A DNA stretch of 64,000 nt from Fibrella forsythiae (GTDB taxonomy: Bacteria > Bacteroidota > Bacteroidia > Cytophagales > Spirosomataceae): assembly GCF_017353175.1 (NCBI RefSeq), contig NZ_JAFMYW010000004.1:534122-598121 (forward strand), written 5' to 3'. Position numbers and translations under genes: made by a program. Within the stretch, counting starts at the first letter, position 1, and the number at the start of each line of letters is the position of its first letter. Under the pieces are notes generated by a model that saw only the letters and a program-made list of their open reading frames with translations, ran no database searches and had not been told where the DNA came from. Shown in pieces: positions 40,708 to 49,964 of this stretch.

Positions 40708-41730
40708 TCAACGAACCCAACCCTGGGCCTTGATCTGTGTTTGCTGACCGGCTTTGGTAGCCAGTACAATCCGGTCGGGAGTGCTGGTCATGTAGCCAAC
40801 GGCAGTGATTCGGCTGTGATTCTGTAATTTTTCGAACTCCTGTGGCTTCACGGTGAACAGCAGCTCATAATCTTCGCCCCCATTCAGCGCTGCCGTTATC
40901 GGGCTGATCTTGAACTCCTCGGCCGCCAGATACGTCTGGTCATCGACCGGTATATTCTCGTCTAAGATGACCGCTCCCGTACCCGATTGTGTACACAGAT
41001 GAAGCAGCTCAGATGCCAGTCCATCCGAAATATCGATCATGGCCGTGGGTACCACATCGAGGTCACGCAGTTCGTGGATAATATCTGTGCGGCCATCCGG
41101 GCGTAACTGCCGCTGAATCAGGTACGCCCGCTCTTCCGACAGTGACGGCTGCATGTCAGGGTTAGCCAGATACTCCTGCTTCTCGCGTTCAAGCAGTTGC
41201 AGACCCAAATAGGCCGCTCCCAGATCGCCTGTTACGCAGATCACATCATTAGGCTGGGCCGTGTTGCGGTAGGTAATGCGGTCTTTATCTACCTTCCCGA
41301 GCACAGACACCGAAATAACGAGTCCCGAGCGCGACGAGGTAGTATCGCCCCCAACAAGATCAACATTATAGGCTTCGCAGGCCGCTCGAATACCCGCGTA
41401 GAGTTCATCAACCGCTTCAACCGTAAATCGGCTACTGAGGCCCACACTAACAGTGATTTGCGTGGGTAAGCCATTCATAGCCGCAATATCTGACACATTC
41501 ACGGCTACGGCTTTGAAGCCCAAATGCCGAAGCGGCATATAGGTCAGATCAAAATGAATACCCTCCAGCAGCATATCCGTCGATAACAGGCCGAATTCAG
41601 AATCTGACAGGGCGAAAACGGCGGCGTCATCACCAATGCCCCGAATAGTGCCGGGGTGTATAGCAGCGGGGGTTTCTTTCCGAATGCGATCGATCAAACC
41701 GAGTTCGCCAAGTGTATCGAGTGTAGTCAT
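40708..41730 (-). CDS. thiL: Thiamine-monophosphate kinase
   Basis: 340 residues. Family marks are IRGIGDDAAVF, LLSTDMLLEGIHFD, NVSDIAAMNGLPTQ, DLVGGDTTSS, the MIDISDGLASELLHL helix and NGGEDYELLFT. It phosphorylates thiamine monophosphate to the coenzyme thiamine diphosphate with ATP. Not clustered with other thiamine genes here. The lipoprotein upstream on the same strand is separated by a terminator. Confidence 0.95.
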   Translation of the reverse strand: MTTLDTLGELGLIDRIRKETPAAIHPGTIRGIGDDAAVFALSDSEFGLLSTDMLLEGIHFDLTYMPLRHLGFKAVAVNVSDIAAMNGLPTQITVSVGLSSRFTVEAVDELYAGIRAACEAYNVDLVGGDTTSSRSGLVISVSVLGKVDKDRITYRNTAQPNDVICVTGDLGAAYLGLQLLEREKQEYLANPDMQPSLSEERAYLIQRQLRPDGRTDIIHELRDLDVVPTAMIDISDGLASELLHLCTQSGTGAVILDENIPVDDQTYLAAEEFKISPITAALNGGEDYELLFTVKPQEFEKLQNHSRITAVGYMTSTPDRIVLATKAGQQTQIKAQGWVR

Positions 41731-41736
41731 AACAAA

Positions 41737-41764
41737 AAAGCCGTTCCAGTTTAACGGAACGGCT
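41737..41764 (-). terminator. Intrinsic terminator of the small lipoprotein gene
   Basis: Stem AGCCGTTCC/GGAACGGCT followed on the minus strand by a run of T. It is the same type of stem as that at 17661 (AGCCGTTCCT). Confidence 0.85.
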
Positions 41765-41789
41765 TCTGTATTGAATAAGTTGCGAACGC

Positions 41790-42248
41790 CTAGCCCTTCT
41801 TGAGGTTATAAACGTTTGTTGTATTGCCTGTCTTAGGGTCGGGCGTAGTGCGGGTTAATGTCACTGTGCCATCGGCCAGGTTAGTAATGTTAAAGGTGAT
41901 CGTGGTACCGCCTGTCAATGGACCCGCCGAACTCGTTAATCCGCTCAATACAATTTGGGTGTCACCTACTAAGGCATACGTTCCGGTAAACACAGTACCA
42001 TCTACGGCTGTATACGTAACAGCTGGAGGACTCGCCAGGTTGAGGCGGAACTGTGAATAGCCAGGCTTTGTGTTTGACGTACCACCAGCCGTATAAACGG
42101 TTGTACCACCTTCAGTTACTGATTGGGCTACGTACGCGTTTTTAATTTGGTCAGAAACAGGAACGGCAGGGGCCGGCGACTTACAGCCCGTCAGGACGTA
42201 AGCAAACACGCTAAGCGCAAGTAGGAGTGTGTATTGGGTCTTTTTCAT
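41790..42248 (-). CDS. Small lipoprotein of unknown function
   Basis: 152 residues from ATG 42248; five extra codons upstream are possible. Lipobox LTGC at about residue 21. The mature part is Thr/Val-rich beta structure (FRLNLASPPAVTYT, FTGTYALVGDTQIVLSGL, TTITFNITNLADGTVTLTRT), similar in style to lipocalin-like Bacteroidota lipoproteins. Not assigned. Monocistronic. Confidence 0.7.
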   Translation of the reverse strand: MKKTQYTLLLALSVFAYVLTGCKSPAPAVPVSDQIKNAYVAQSVTEGGTTVYTAGGTSNTKPGYSQFRLNLASPPAVTYTAVDGTVFTGTYALVGDTQIVLSGLTSSAGPLTGGTTITFNITNLADGTVTLTRTTPDPKTGNTTNVYNLKKG

Positions 42249-42321
42249 AAGCCTTTTTTGCATCTGACTCGAAGGTTAAAGGTACATGTATAATTGTTAA
42301 ATAGACAACGCCGGTTCCTGT

Positions 42322-42329
42322 TATTTTTG
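42322..42329 (+). promoter_or_regulatory. Candidate -7 element TATTTTTG
   Basis: Matches TAnnTTTG and lies 25 nt before the GTG start of the cytochrome b5-like gene. The only upstream TTG is 25 nt away, longer than ideal. Confidence 0.45.
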
Positions 42330-42354
42330 CGTGAGTGACTAAACGGCCAATTCT

Positions 42355-42603
42355 GTGACACCCCCACCCAATTTACCTACTTATTCGCGAGCCCAGCTTG
42401 CCCTTCGAAACGGTAATGACCGCGACGAAATCTGGTGCGCTTACCAGGGTCTGATCTACGATGTAGGTACGTCCCGTTTATGGCGCAACGGTACCCATTA
42501 CGAACACTGGGCCGGGCAGGACCTTACCGATGAACTGGCCGATGCTCCCCATACCGAACTTGTTTTTCAGCGGTTTATAGCCGTAGGTATTCTTGCTCAA
42601 TAA
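42355..42603 (+). CDS. Cytochrome b5-like heme/steroid-binding domain protein
   Basis: 82 residues from a GTG start, the only start in frame that fits. The sequence TYSRAQLALRNGNDRDEIWCAYQGLIYDV, LWRNGTHYEHWAGQDLT and APHTELVFQRF follows the compact cytochrome b5 pattern of membrane-associated progesterone-receptor type; HYEHWAG and APH supply possible heme ligands. Function in bacteria is little known. It is 3 nt from the next gene, so they are co-transcribed. Confidence 0.8.
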   Translation: MTPPPNLPTYSRAQLALRNGNDRDEIWCAYQGLIYDVGTSRLWRNGTHYEHWAGQDLTDELADAPHTELVFQRFIAVGILAQ

Positions 42604-42606
42604 CGA

Positions 42607-43455
42607 ATGACCTCTACCTTAATTGCCGATAGCGGCTCCACCAAAACTGAGTGGCGATTAATTCAGGCTAACCAGCCAGCGATCTCCATTCGAACAGACG
42701 GGCTGAACCCCTATTTTCAGGATGAAGACCAACTAGGGCAAACCCTCCACGACCAATTACTGCCTCAACTCCCCACACTGACTACTCCACTCTCCGTTTA
42801 TTTCTACGGAACAGGTTGTACGGGCCAATCCAGTAATGAACGTATTACCCGGGCTATCCGGAAAACGTTGCCAACTACCACTACTATTCACGTAGCCAGC
42901 GATATGCTAGGGGCCGCCAGAGGGGCTGCTGGCCATGAAGCCGGCATTGTCTGCATTCTGGGCACAGGGTCTAACGCCTGCTTTTTCGACGGTGAGCAGA
43001 TCACCACGCCCAGCTATTCGCTTGGCTTCTGGCTAGGCGATGAAGGTAGCGGAGGCAACCTGGGTAAGCGCCTGGTCACTAACTTTTTACACGGCAAACT
43101 TCCTACCAATCTGCACAGTGCCTTTGCCGATCAGTACGGGCTCGACCGATTAACGGTGCTGGATCATGCGTACAATCAACCCTACCCGAATCGGTATTTT
43201 GCCAGTTTTACACCGTTTTTATCTGAAAACCGCGAGAACGGATTTGTGCGGAACCTGGTACTATCGGCTTTCTCTGAATTCCTGCAACTTTACGTTTATC
43301 GAATACCGGATTATACGCAACATCCCATCCATTTTGTTGGCTCTGTAGCGTATTATTTCAACGATTGGTTACGGGAGTTGCTGGCCGATCATCACCTGCA
43401 GACAGGGCATTTTGTGCGCGTCCCGATCGATGGACTGGTTGCTTATCACACATAA
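42607..43455 (+). CDS. BadF/BadG-type ATPase, probable N-acetylglucosamine kinase
   Basis: 282 residues of the ASKHA fold. Phosphate motif 1 is LIADSGSTKTEWRL, phosphate 2 ILGTGSNACFFDG, and the adenosine motif VGSVAYYFNDWL. GLNPYFQ after the first motif is shared with GlcNAc kinase-like members of Bacteroidota. It would phosphorylate amino sugars released during wall recycling; the substrate is inference. In an operon with the cytochrome b5-like gene, a hairpin follows. Confidence 0.85.
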   Translation: MTSTLIADSGSTKTEWRLIQANQPAISIRTDGLNPYFQDEDQLGQTLHDQLLPQLPTLTTPLSVYFYGTGCTGQSSNERITRAIRKTLPTTTTIHVASDMLGAARGAAGHEAGIVCILGTGSNACFFDGEQITTPSYSLGFWLGDEGSGGNLGKRLVTNFLHGKLPTNLHSAFADQYGLDRLTVLDHAYNQPYPNRYFASFTPFLSENRENGFVRNLVLSAFSEFLQLYVYRIPDYTQHPIHFVGSVAYYFNDWLRELLADHHLQTGHFVRVPIDGLVAYHT

Positions 43456-43500
43456 AAAGTCGTAACCCCCAAGCAATAAACGCCCCTGAGTTACGACTTT
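43456..43500. terminator. Terminator between convergent kinase and GH42-like genes
   Basis: 11-bp stem AAAGTCGTAAC/GTTACGACTTT with a 23-nt loop; it starts right after the kinase stop codon and has T-rich flanks. Confidence 0.7.
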
Positions 43501-43530
43501 CTTCATGACAATTTTTTACTCCGTCGTCGC

Positions 43531-46500
43531 TCAACCACCTTCGTTGGTAAGCGTGATATCGAATCTGACCGTGGCCGTTCCCAGCAGCGCACCTGTTCCA
43601 TTGGCACCCGAGAAAACCGACACTTTCAGCTGGTAAGAGCCAATATCAGGTTTAAAGCCCTGCCCGGTTGGATATAGCAAATATGGAGCGGCATTAGTAT
43701 AGACGGTCCGTTTAGCTTTTCCGGTTAATTCCATCAATACACTTCCCGTTGTCACCTTGGGCTGACAGCTCAGGTTAACCAACACCGGCATTTTTTTGCT
43801 ATCGAGCAGGTCGCCGTCTACCAGATCTTTCAACACTTTTCCCTGCACATCGAGCAGAGTGGTTGTGACCGCAAAACGTGGTGCGGCACGCACCGTAATC
43901 AGAAAGGTATCGCTGACCGATGCTCCCGCGTTATCGGTGGCTTTGGCAACGGCGGGGCTTGTACCAATCAGCGTAGGTATTCCCTGAACAACCCGTTTGA
44001 CGGGATCATAACTCAGGCCAACCGGCAAACCAGTTAAGGTTACCGAAGCAATGGTGCCGTCAGGATCGGTAAACGTACCTGCCGGTACTGTAAATGAAGC
44101 AGGTGTATTGACAATCAGTACCTGATCAACTACCGGGATTGCCACTACCGGCGGTTTGTTTGGCCTAACGCAGGGCGTTGTGTAGGTCAACATTTGCTCA
44201 GTGCCACTTTGCCGTACCCGAAGCACCAATGCCGTACCGTAGCGCGGGCCTTCTGCCAGTGTGTAAACAGCCTGATTTGTCCAGTTAAGTACCTGATCAA
44301 TACTGTAGCTGATCGTCGTCCCGTCGCCATCGGCGGTTTGAAACTCCAGTTTGCCGGTAACACAGTCTATTACCGGAGGTAGCAGACGTAATGGCTTTAC
44401 CTGAGGAATTACCGTAACGACAAACGTGGTAGAGACCGTGCCTCCCCGATTATCAGTGGCAATGGCAGTGAGCGTCCAAACGCCCGTAGCTGTAGGCGCA
44501 CCGCTTAATGTGTGCGTGTTATCGGCGTAGATCAACCCCGGGGGTATACCGGCAATGCTTACATGGTCAATAGTTCCATCGGCATCATTGAATGTTGTTA
44601 CAGGAACTGGCAATGATACGTTTCGGAATTGCGTTAACGTCTGGTCGGCCAGTGGTGTTTTTACTGTTGGAAGCTGATTAGGCGGCGGACAGCTTGTTCT
44701 GAAGACGCCAAAAATAACCTCGTCTCCCTGCCGGGCTTTGATATCCAGCTGATAATTGGTTCGCAAGTCAACCGACAGTGTGAATGATGACTGCGGAGAC
44801 CACGCGATAACGCGATCAATGCTGTACTCAATAGGTGAACCATCGCCATCGGCCGTTCTGAACTCAAATAATCCCGTGTTGCAATCCAACAGCGGTTCCA
44901 GGAAGCGGAGTGGTTTTACGTCGCGGCCAATTTTAATGGTAAATGTGGTCGCTATCGTGGCCCCTCTATCGTCAGTGGCAGTAACGGTTACAGTCCATAC
45001 ACCGGTAGTTGATACAGTACCGGTAATCAGGCGGGTGCCCGCATCGTAACTTAAGCCCGGGGGTAGCCCATTAACCGCAACCGAAGCAATGGTGCCATCC
45101 GAATCGGCGAACGTACCTACCGGAATAAGGATCGAAACGGATTTGTTTACAATTGCCGTCTGGTTGGTTATCGGCACACTAACTACTGGCTCTTTATTCT
45201 CAACCGAACAGGTGACCGTATAGGACAATACCTGCTCCACGCCACTCTGACGGGCTCTGACGGTGATTGGAACCGTGGCGAACCTGTATAGGTCGGTCAG
45301 GGTGTAAACAGACCGGGTATTATACGAGTATAACTGATCGGCCGCATACTCTACAGGCGTTCCGTCGCCATCGGCCGAGCGAAACTCAAACCGGCCCGTA
45401 GTACAATCCAGAAGCGGATTTAGCAGTCGTAACGGCTTAGTATTCGAGGCAGCGCCTGCTGTTAGCTTAAATGAAGTTGATACCGAAGCTCCCTTATCAT
45501 CAGTTGCTGTTACCGTAATCGGCCAGACACCCGCACTGCCAATCGTTCCCGCCAGGGTACGTGTAGACGGCACGTAAGTGACTCCCGTCGGTAAACCAGA
45601 GAGATTTACCGACGCAATTGTTCCGTCTGGATCTGTAAACGTATTCTCAGGCAGTACGATGCTAAACGCCTGACCTGCTATAACCGTTTGGTCGGCCAGG
45701 GCATCGTTGACGACCGGCGGTTTGTTAGACGCAACAACAGGACACGTAGTCTTGTAACTGAACGTAACCTCCGTGCCGCTTTGCCGGGCCCGAACCGACA
45801 GGGTACTACCCGACCGAAGCGCCTCACTCAGCGTATACACAGTTTGCGTATTCCATGAATACACGTTGTCAATTGAATACTCAACCGCCGATCCATCACC
45901 CTCCGTTGATCGGAACTCAAACCGGCCAGTAGAGCAATCCAGGATTGGCTCCAGCAACTGGAGAGGAAGTGTAGTCCGTTTTACGGCCAGCACAAAGTAA
46001 TCAGTTACCGTAGCGTTACTGTTGTCGGTAGCGGTTACGGTTATCTCATTTGAGCCGATCAGCGATGGGGTTCCGCTAATTGTGCGCGTAGCCGGGTCAT
46101 AATTTAAGCCAGCAGGCAAACCCGAAACTGCCACCCCGGTAATCTGTCCATCCGAATCGGTAAACGTGTTATCGGGTATTTTAAATGAAAACGACTTACT
46201 GACCACCGCCGTCTGGTTGGGCACCCGGTTGACGACTGTAGGTGGCGAGTTTTGTGGAACCGTAGACCCATTGCCAATTATATCTTCATCAAGCAGAATT
46301 CGTACCGGACCCTGGTTTCCGCCGCGAATTGTAGCCCATTGGCCAAATACACCACTTGAATACAAGTTTCCCTGAACAACCGTCGATAATTTATAGGTCA
46401 TTGTACCAACAGGTGTTATCGTTGGCACAGGTTGCTCCAGCAGGCGCTTGGCCTTCATTCCGTCGAGCAATGTTCTGAGTTGGCCCTCCTGATTGAAATC

Positions 46501-47667
46501 GAGGAAATAGTTGGCAAACGTAACGATTTTGGCGCCGTACTTAAAGCTGGTTTCGATTTGGTCAGCGATTGTTTCCAGATTCGATTGATCCCGGTAAGAC
46601 GATAGGCCATCTACCTCATTGAGTACCCAGCCACCCGGCTTAACGTTGCTCCGCAACAGATCCATCGAGAACTGGTACAGGAAACCCGGCGAATCGTTCA
46701 CTTTTACACCATCCGCAAACTCAGACAGGCTCTTGAAACCCAACGTACCCCGGTTTGGTGTGTCAATTACGCTTCCCTGCTCGGTAATTACCCGAATGGT
46801 TGGATCAACGGACTTTACCGTTTTAGCAAACCGGTCATTAAATGATTTCAACTGTGAATGACGAAACGAGTACCAGTCAGAACCGCGCTTACCCAGATAC
46901 AGTGAGCCGTTGGAAGCATCAGGATAGGTTGGCTGAATAGTGCTTATAGTCTGGTAGTTAGTACCCCAGGCTTTATTTACGGCATCGAGGCTACCGTTAT
47001 ATTTGGCTACGGCCCAACGCTGAAAGTCGCCGATCGTGAATTCATTGAAATCATACGACGTAGCGTACTGATCAGGAAAGTTTGTTCCCCAGTATTCGTT
47101 TTCCCAACCCGGGTTGAACGTAACCGCCATAAAAAGCAAATCGCCACGGTCGTTGAGGTATTTATAACGCTGCGTTGCCGAGCGAACAAAATCCTGAATT
47201 TTATCGATAGCAGGCGTATAGCCAAACCGGACGTGGGTTCCCCCTTCCAGATTCAGAACATTCCCCCTGGTATCCTTCATGGATTGCTCTTCGGGCCAGT
47301 AGCCGGTTCGGTCCTTACGGATCGTTCGTATGCGGAACGCAACTTTTACATTGTTCCGTTGGGCCACGTCAACAAACCGATCAATATAGGCCCAGTCGGG
47401 ATTACTGTTCAGGCTAGGCTGAACCACATCCCAGGCAATACCAATACACACAGAGTTACAACCATGCGCAATGGCATCTTCCATACCGGCAATCTGACGG
47501 CGTTGCATGCTCCCATCAGGATCACCATAGTGATAGATCGTATACATGGCAAACCGTTTTCCATCATCAACATAACCCTGAGCAAAACTTGGTACCGTCT
47601 GCGCTATGCATGTCAGCAGAAGGAACCAATAAACAAGCAGCCTCCCAATCGTAATAGATCGTTGCAT
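43531..47667 (-). CDS. Secreted GH42-like glycoside hydrolase with repeated Ig-like domains
   Basis: 1,378 residues with a Sec signal (cleavage near FAQG, residue 30). Residues ~35-400 form a TIM-barrel resembling beta-galactosidase GH42/GH5-type enzymes: IAWDVVQPS, a possible acid/base Glu in NPGWENEYWG and a possible nucleophile in WVLNEVDGLSSY. A short beta region follows, then repeats (about 471-1262) and a last unassigned beta domain. No T9SS tail or lipobox is seen, so it is periplasmic or exported otherwise. Substrate unknown. Single gene. Confidence 0.75.
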   Translation of the reverse strand: MQRSITIGRLLVYWFLLLTCIAQTVPSFAQGYVDDGKRFAMYTIYHYGDPDGSMQRRQIAGMEDAIAHGCNSVCIGIAWDVVQPSLNSNPDWAYIDRFVDVAQRNNVKVAFRIRTIRKDRTGYWPEEQSMKDTRGNVLNLEGGTHVRFGYTPAIDKIQDFVRSATQRYKYLNDRGDLLFMAVTFNPGWENEYWGTNFPDQYATSYDFNEFTIGDFQRWAVAKYNGSLDAVNKAWGTNYQTISTIQPTYPDASNGSLYLGKRGSDWYSFRHSQLKSFNDRFAKTVKSVDPTIRVITEQGSVIDTPNRGTLGFKSLSEFADGVKVNDSPGFLYQFSMDLLRSNVKPGGWVLNEVDGLSSYRDQSNLETIADQIETSFKYGAKIVTFANYFLDFNQEGQLRTLLDGMKAKRLLEQPVPTITPVGTMTYKLSTVVQGNLYSSGVFGQWATIRGGNQGPVRILLDEDIIGNGSTVPQNSPPTVVNRVPNQTAVVSKSFSFKIPDNTFTDSDGQITGVAVSGLPAGLNYDPATRTISGTPSLIGSNEITVTATDNSNATVTDYFVLAVKRTTLPLQLLEPILDCSTGRFEFRSTEGDGSAVEYSIDNVYSWNTQTVYTLSEALRSGSTLSVRARQSGTEVTFSYKTTCPVVASNKPPVVNDALADQTVIAGQAFSIVLPENTFTDPDGTIASVNLSGLPTGVTYVPSTRTLAGTIGSAGVWPITVTATDDKGASVSTSFKLTAGAASNTKPLRLLNPLLDCTTGRFEFRSADGDGTPVEYAADQLYSYNTRSVYTLTDLYRFATVPITVRARQSGVEQVLSYTVTCSVENKEPVVSVPITNQTAIVNKSVSILIPVGTFADSDGTIASVAVNGLPPGLSYDAGTRLITGTVSTTGVWTVTVTATDDRGATIATTFTIKIGRDVKPLRFLEPLLDCNTGLFEFRTADGDGSPIEYSIDRVIAWSPQSSFTLSVDLRTNYQLDIKARQGDEVIFGVFRTSCPPPNQLPTVKTPLADQTLTQFRNVSLPVPVTTFNDADGTIDHVSIAGIPPGLIYADNTHTLSGAPTATGVWTLTAIATDNRGGTVSTTFVVTVIPQVKPLRLLPPVIDCVTGKLEFQTADGDGTTISYSIDQVLNWTNQAVYTLAEGPRYGTALVLRVRQSGTEQMLTYTTPCVRPNKPPVVAIPVVDQVLIVNTPASFTVPAGTFTDPDGTIASVTLTGLPVGLSYDPVKRVVQGIPTLIGTSPAVAKATDNAGASVSDTFLITVRAAPRFAVTTTLLDVQGKVLKDLVDGDLLDSKKMPVLVNLSCQPKVTTGSVLMELTGKAKRTVYTNAAPYLLYPTGQGFKPDIGSYQLKVSVFSGANGTGALLGTATVRFDITLTNEGG
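43880..46252 (-). repeat. Four and a half ~525-bp two-domain repeats
   Basis: Five putative-Ig (cadherin-like) units, each with FTD(S/P)DG and GLPxGLxYD, alternate with four ~85-residue units that begin LDC-x-TGRFEFR-x-ADGDG and continue VEYSID. The period is about 173 residues. I do not recognise the second unit as a named family. Confidence 0.8.
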
Positions 47668-48024
47668 ATTTTCTTAGTTGGATTTTGTAGGCACAATAAT
47701 CCTGGTCGGCCATCGGGAGGCTGTCACCGGGCTGAACAGAGGTACGCTTATCGTCTGGGTTAGTTGAGGGCCACTTTTAAGGAATGTATGTACATCTAAA
47801 GGGACCTTGTCGAATCGTGTAACAATTATCGTGCGAGGATATAGGATACCGTAAAACAGATATACTTGCAAAATCATATGTTAACATTACAAAGAGACCC
47901 AAGACAAAGATAACCAGACGGTTTATCCTAGCGGCTTACTTCGGACAATATACTATCAGTTTTATAACGACCTTTACGGTCAAAAATCCATCAACAAAGT
48001 TCGTCTTTCGGGCGTTACTCATTC
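47668..48024. other. 357-bp divergent intergenic region
   Basis: No gene I trust; a 67-codon minus-strand frame lies here but resembles nothing. Promoters for the GH42-like and ferredoxin-reductase genes must be inside; no exact TAnnTTTG was found. Confidence 0.4.
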
Positions 48025-49101
48025 ATGGCTAATCGGTATTATTTGAAAGTGAAAGAAGTGGTGCGGGAAACTCCCGATGCCATCACCATACAATTTTGGC
48101 ATCCTATTAATGAAGTAGTCCGTTATCAGCCCGGCCAGTTTTTGACGTTTTTATTGACCATTGGTAACCAGAAAGTTCGCCGGTCATATTCAATGTCCAG
48201 TTCCCCGCACGTAGATGCTTCGTTGTCGGTAACGGTTAAACGGCTCCCAGGCGGCCTGGTATCTAACTATCTGTGCGACAGAATAAAAGAGGGCGACGTA
48301 CTTGAGACTCTCGAGCCAATGGGTACGTTCACACCCAACCTTATTCCAACGGCCAACCGGTTACATATATTGATCGGTGCAGGCAGCGGTATAACGCCGT
48401 TGTTTTCAATGATGAAATCGATGTTACATACTGAACCGAACAGCGAAGTTTGGTTAATTTTCGGTAATCGTAACGAACAGGAGATTATCTATAAGGCCCA
48501 TCTCGACGCCATTTCGGGGGTTTATACAGACAGGCTAACCGTTACGCATATTCTGAGTCAGCCAAGCCCAGGATGGACGGGCTTTTCGGGTCGGATTAAT
48601 CAATCTAACCTGTTAAAACTGCTTGAAACACACAAGCCAGATTCGTTACGCCAGGCAGAATATTACTTATGTGGGCCGGATGGGTTAATAGACGAAGTGC
48701 GTTCGGCACTGAATTTGCTGGCCGTGCCGTCAGACAAAATTCACCGCGAAAGCTTCCAAACAGCTACTACAGCGCAGGCTGTTGGAACCGTTGTTGAAGG
48801 CGAAAGCGACGACGAGGATGATAATGGCACACAGGACGTTACGGTATTGTATGAAGGCAATGAGTACAAATTCGTAGTTGAGCCCCACCAAACTATTCTG
48901 GAAGCTGCACTTGAGCAGGATATTGATCTTCCCTACTCGTGCCAGGCCGGGATGTGTACTGCCTGTCTGGGTAAGTGCATATCGGGCGAAGTGAAGCTCG
49001 ATGAAGAAGATGGCCTGTCGGAATCAGAAATTAAAGCTGGGTACGTGCTCACCTGCGTGGCGCATCCGGCCTCTAAAAATGTAGTGATCGAGATTGACTA
49101 A
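48025..49101 (+). CDS. Ferredoxin reductase-type oxidoreductase with C-terminal [2Fe-2S] domain
   Basis: 358 residues. An FAD-binding barrel (RRSYSMSS), a nicotinamide domain (LIGAGSGITPLFSMM, YLCGPDGL), an acidic linker (GESDDEDDN) and a plant-type ferredoxin domain with cysteines C-x4-C-x2-C in YSCQAGMCTACLG plus a last one in LTCVAHP. This order is that of PaaE and related reductases that feed di-iron or Rieske oxygenases. The oxygenase partner is not adjacent. A terminator separates it from the glycosyltransferases. Confidence 0.9.
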   Translation: MANRYYLKVKEVVRETPDAITIQFWHPINEVVRYQPGQFLTFLLTIGNQKVRRSYSMSSSPHVDASLSVTVKRLPGGLVSNYLCDRIKEGDVLETLEPMGTFTPNLIPTANRLHILIGAGSGITPLFSMMKSMLHTEPNSEVWLIFGNRNEQEIIYKAHLDAISGVYTDRLTVTHILSQPSPGWTGFSGRINQSNLLKLLETHKPDSLRQAEYYLCGPDGLIDEVRSALNLLAVPSDKIHRESFQTATTAQAVGTVVEGESDDEDDNGTQDVTVLYEGNEYKFVVEPHQTILEAALEQDIDLPYSCQAGMCTACLGKCISGEVKLDEEDGLSESEIKAGYVLTCVAHPASKNVVIEID

Positions 49102-49124
49102 GACTAGACACAGCGCGCTGTGAT

Positions 49125-49158
49125 GCCGGTGAAGGATCGACCTTGACCGGCTTTTTTT
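49125..49158 (+). terminator. Intrinsic terminator of the ferredoxin reductase gene
   Basis: Stem GCCGGT-G-AAGG / CCTT-G-ACCGGC with one central mismatch, followed by seven T. It ends only 14 nt before the GTG start of the next gene. Confidence 0.8.
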
Positions 49159-49171
49159 CGTATATACTCCT

Positions 49172-49873
49172 GTGCAACACCTCCCCGCCCCCATCATACT
49201 GGTTATTATTCCTGCCTTCAACGAAGAAAACTCGGTGGGCAACGTAATTCGTGAGATTCCGGCGGATCTCGTTGCCGAAGTAGTGGTGGTGAATAATAAT
49301 TCCAACGACCAAACGGCGGTTCAGGCCGCTGCTGCGGGCGCTACTGTACTCGACGAACCAATTCAAGGGTATGGCCGGGCTTGTCTCCGGGGGCTCACAT
49401 ACGCTCACAATCGTCAACAAAAGCCCGACATCATCGTTTTCCTCGATGCCGACTATTCTGACTACCCCGCCGAACTACCCAATGTTGTTGCGCCAATTCT
49501 GGCCAATGAGGCTGATCTGGTAATTGGGTCGAGGGCGTTGGGAGAACGGCAGCGTGGCTCCATGACGCCGCAACAGGTGTTTGGCAATTGGTTGGCAACC
49601 CGGCTGATCAGCTGGTTATACGGAGTTCATTTTACCGATTTAGGCCCATTCAGGGCCATTCGTTATGATAGCTTGGTGGCTATTGGTATGCAGGACACTA
49701 CCTATGGCTGGACAGTGGAGATGCAGGTGAAAGCCGCTAAACTCGGGCTTCGGAGTGTGGAGGTACCTGTTCGGTATCGGCGTCGAATTGGCCATTCCAA
49801 GATCTCAGGTACGTTACGTGGCACCGTATTGGCCGGTTATAAAATTTTGAGTACGATTGCAAAGTATAAGTAA
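49172..49873 (+). CDS. Family 2 glycosyltransferase (dolichol-phosphate mannosyltransferase-like)
   Basis: 233 residues from a GTG start. GT-A fold with VIIPAFNEENSV, the nucleotide-binding NNSNDQT and the DXD-like FLDADYSDYP; later GWTVEMQVKAAKLG and RRRIGHSKISGT match the DPM1/polyprenol-phosphate glucosyltransferase group. No C-terminal membrane segments. It would charge a lipid carrier with a sugar. Followed closely by two more glycosyltransferase genes on the same strand. Confidence 0.88.
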   Translation: MQHLPAPIILVIIPAFNEENSVGNVIREIPADLVAEVVVVNNNSNDQTAVQAAAAGATVLDEPIQGYGRACLRGLTYAHNRQQKPDIIVFLDADYSDYPAELPNVVAPILANEADLVIGSRALGERQRGSMTPQQVFGNWLATRLISWLYGVHFTDLGPFRAIRYDSLVAIGMQDTTYGWTVEMQVKAAKLGLRSVEVPVRYRRRIGHSKISGTLRGTVLAGYKILSTIAKYK

Positions 49874-49964
49874 GTGGCAACAGGCAGTTGGTAGGTGCGT
49901 TGCTTAGTTGGCCATTTACATTCATCAACGACATGATTAAGCACAGACTGGTTTGTCTGTATGT

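Noticed and set aside
47674..47877. 67-codon minus-strand frame ahead of the GH42-like gene, possible leader peptide
   Set aside because: No repeated codon pattern, no hairpin behind it and no resemblance to known proteins.
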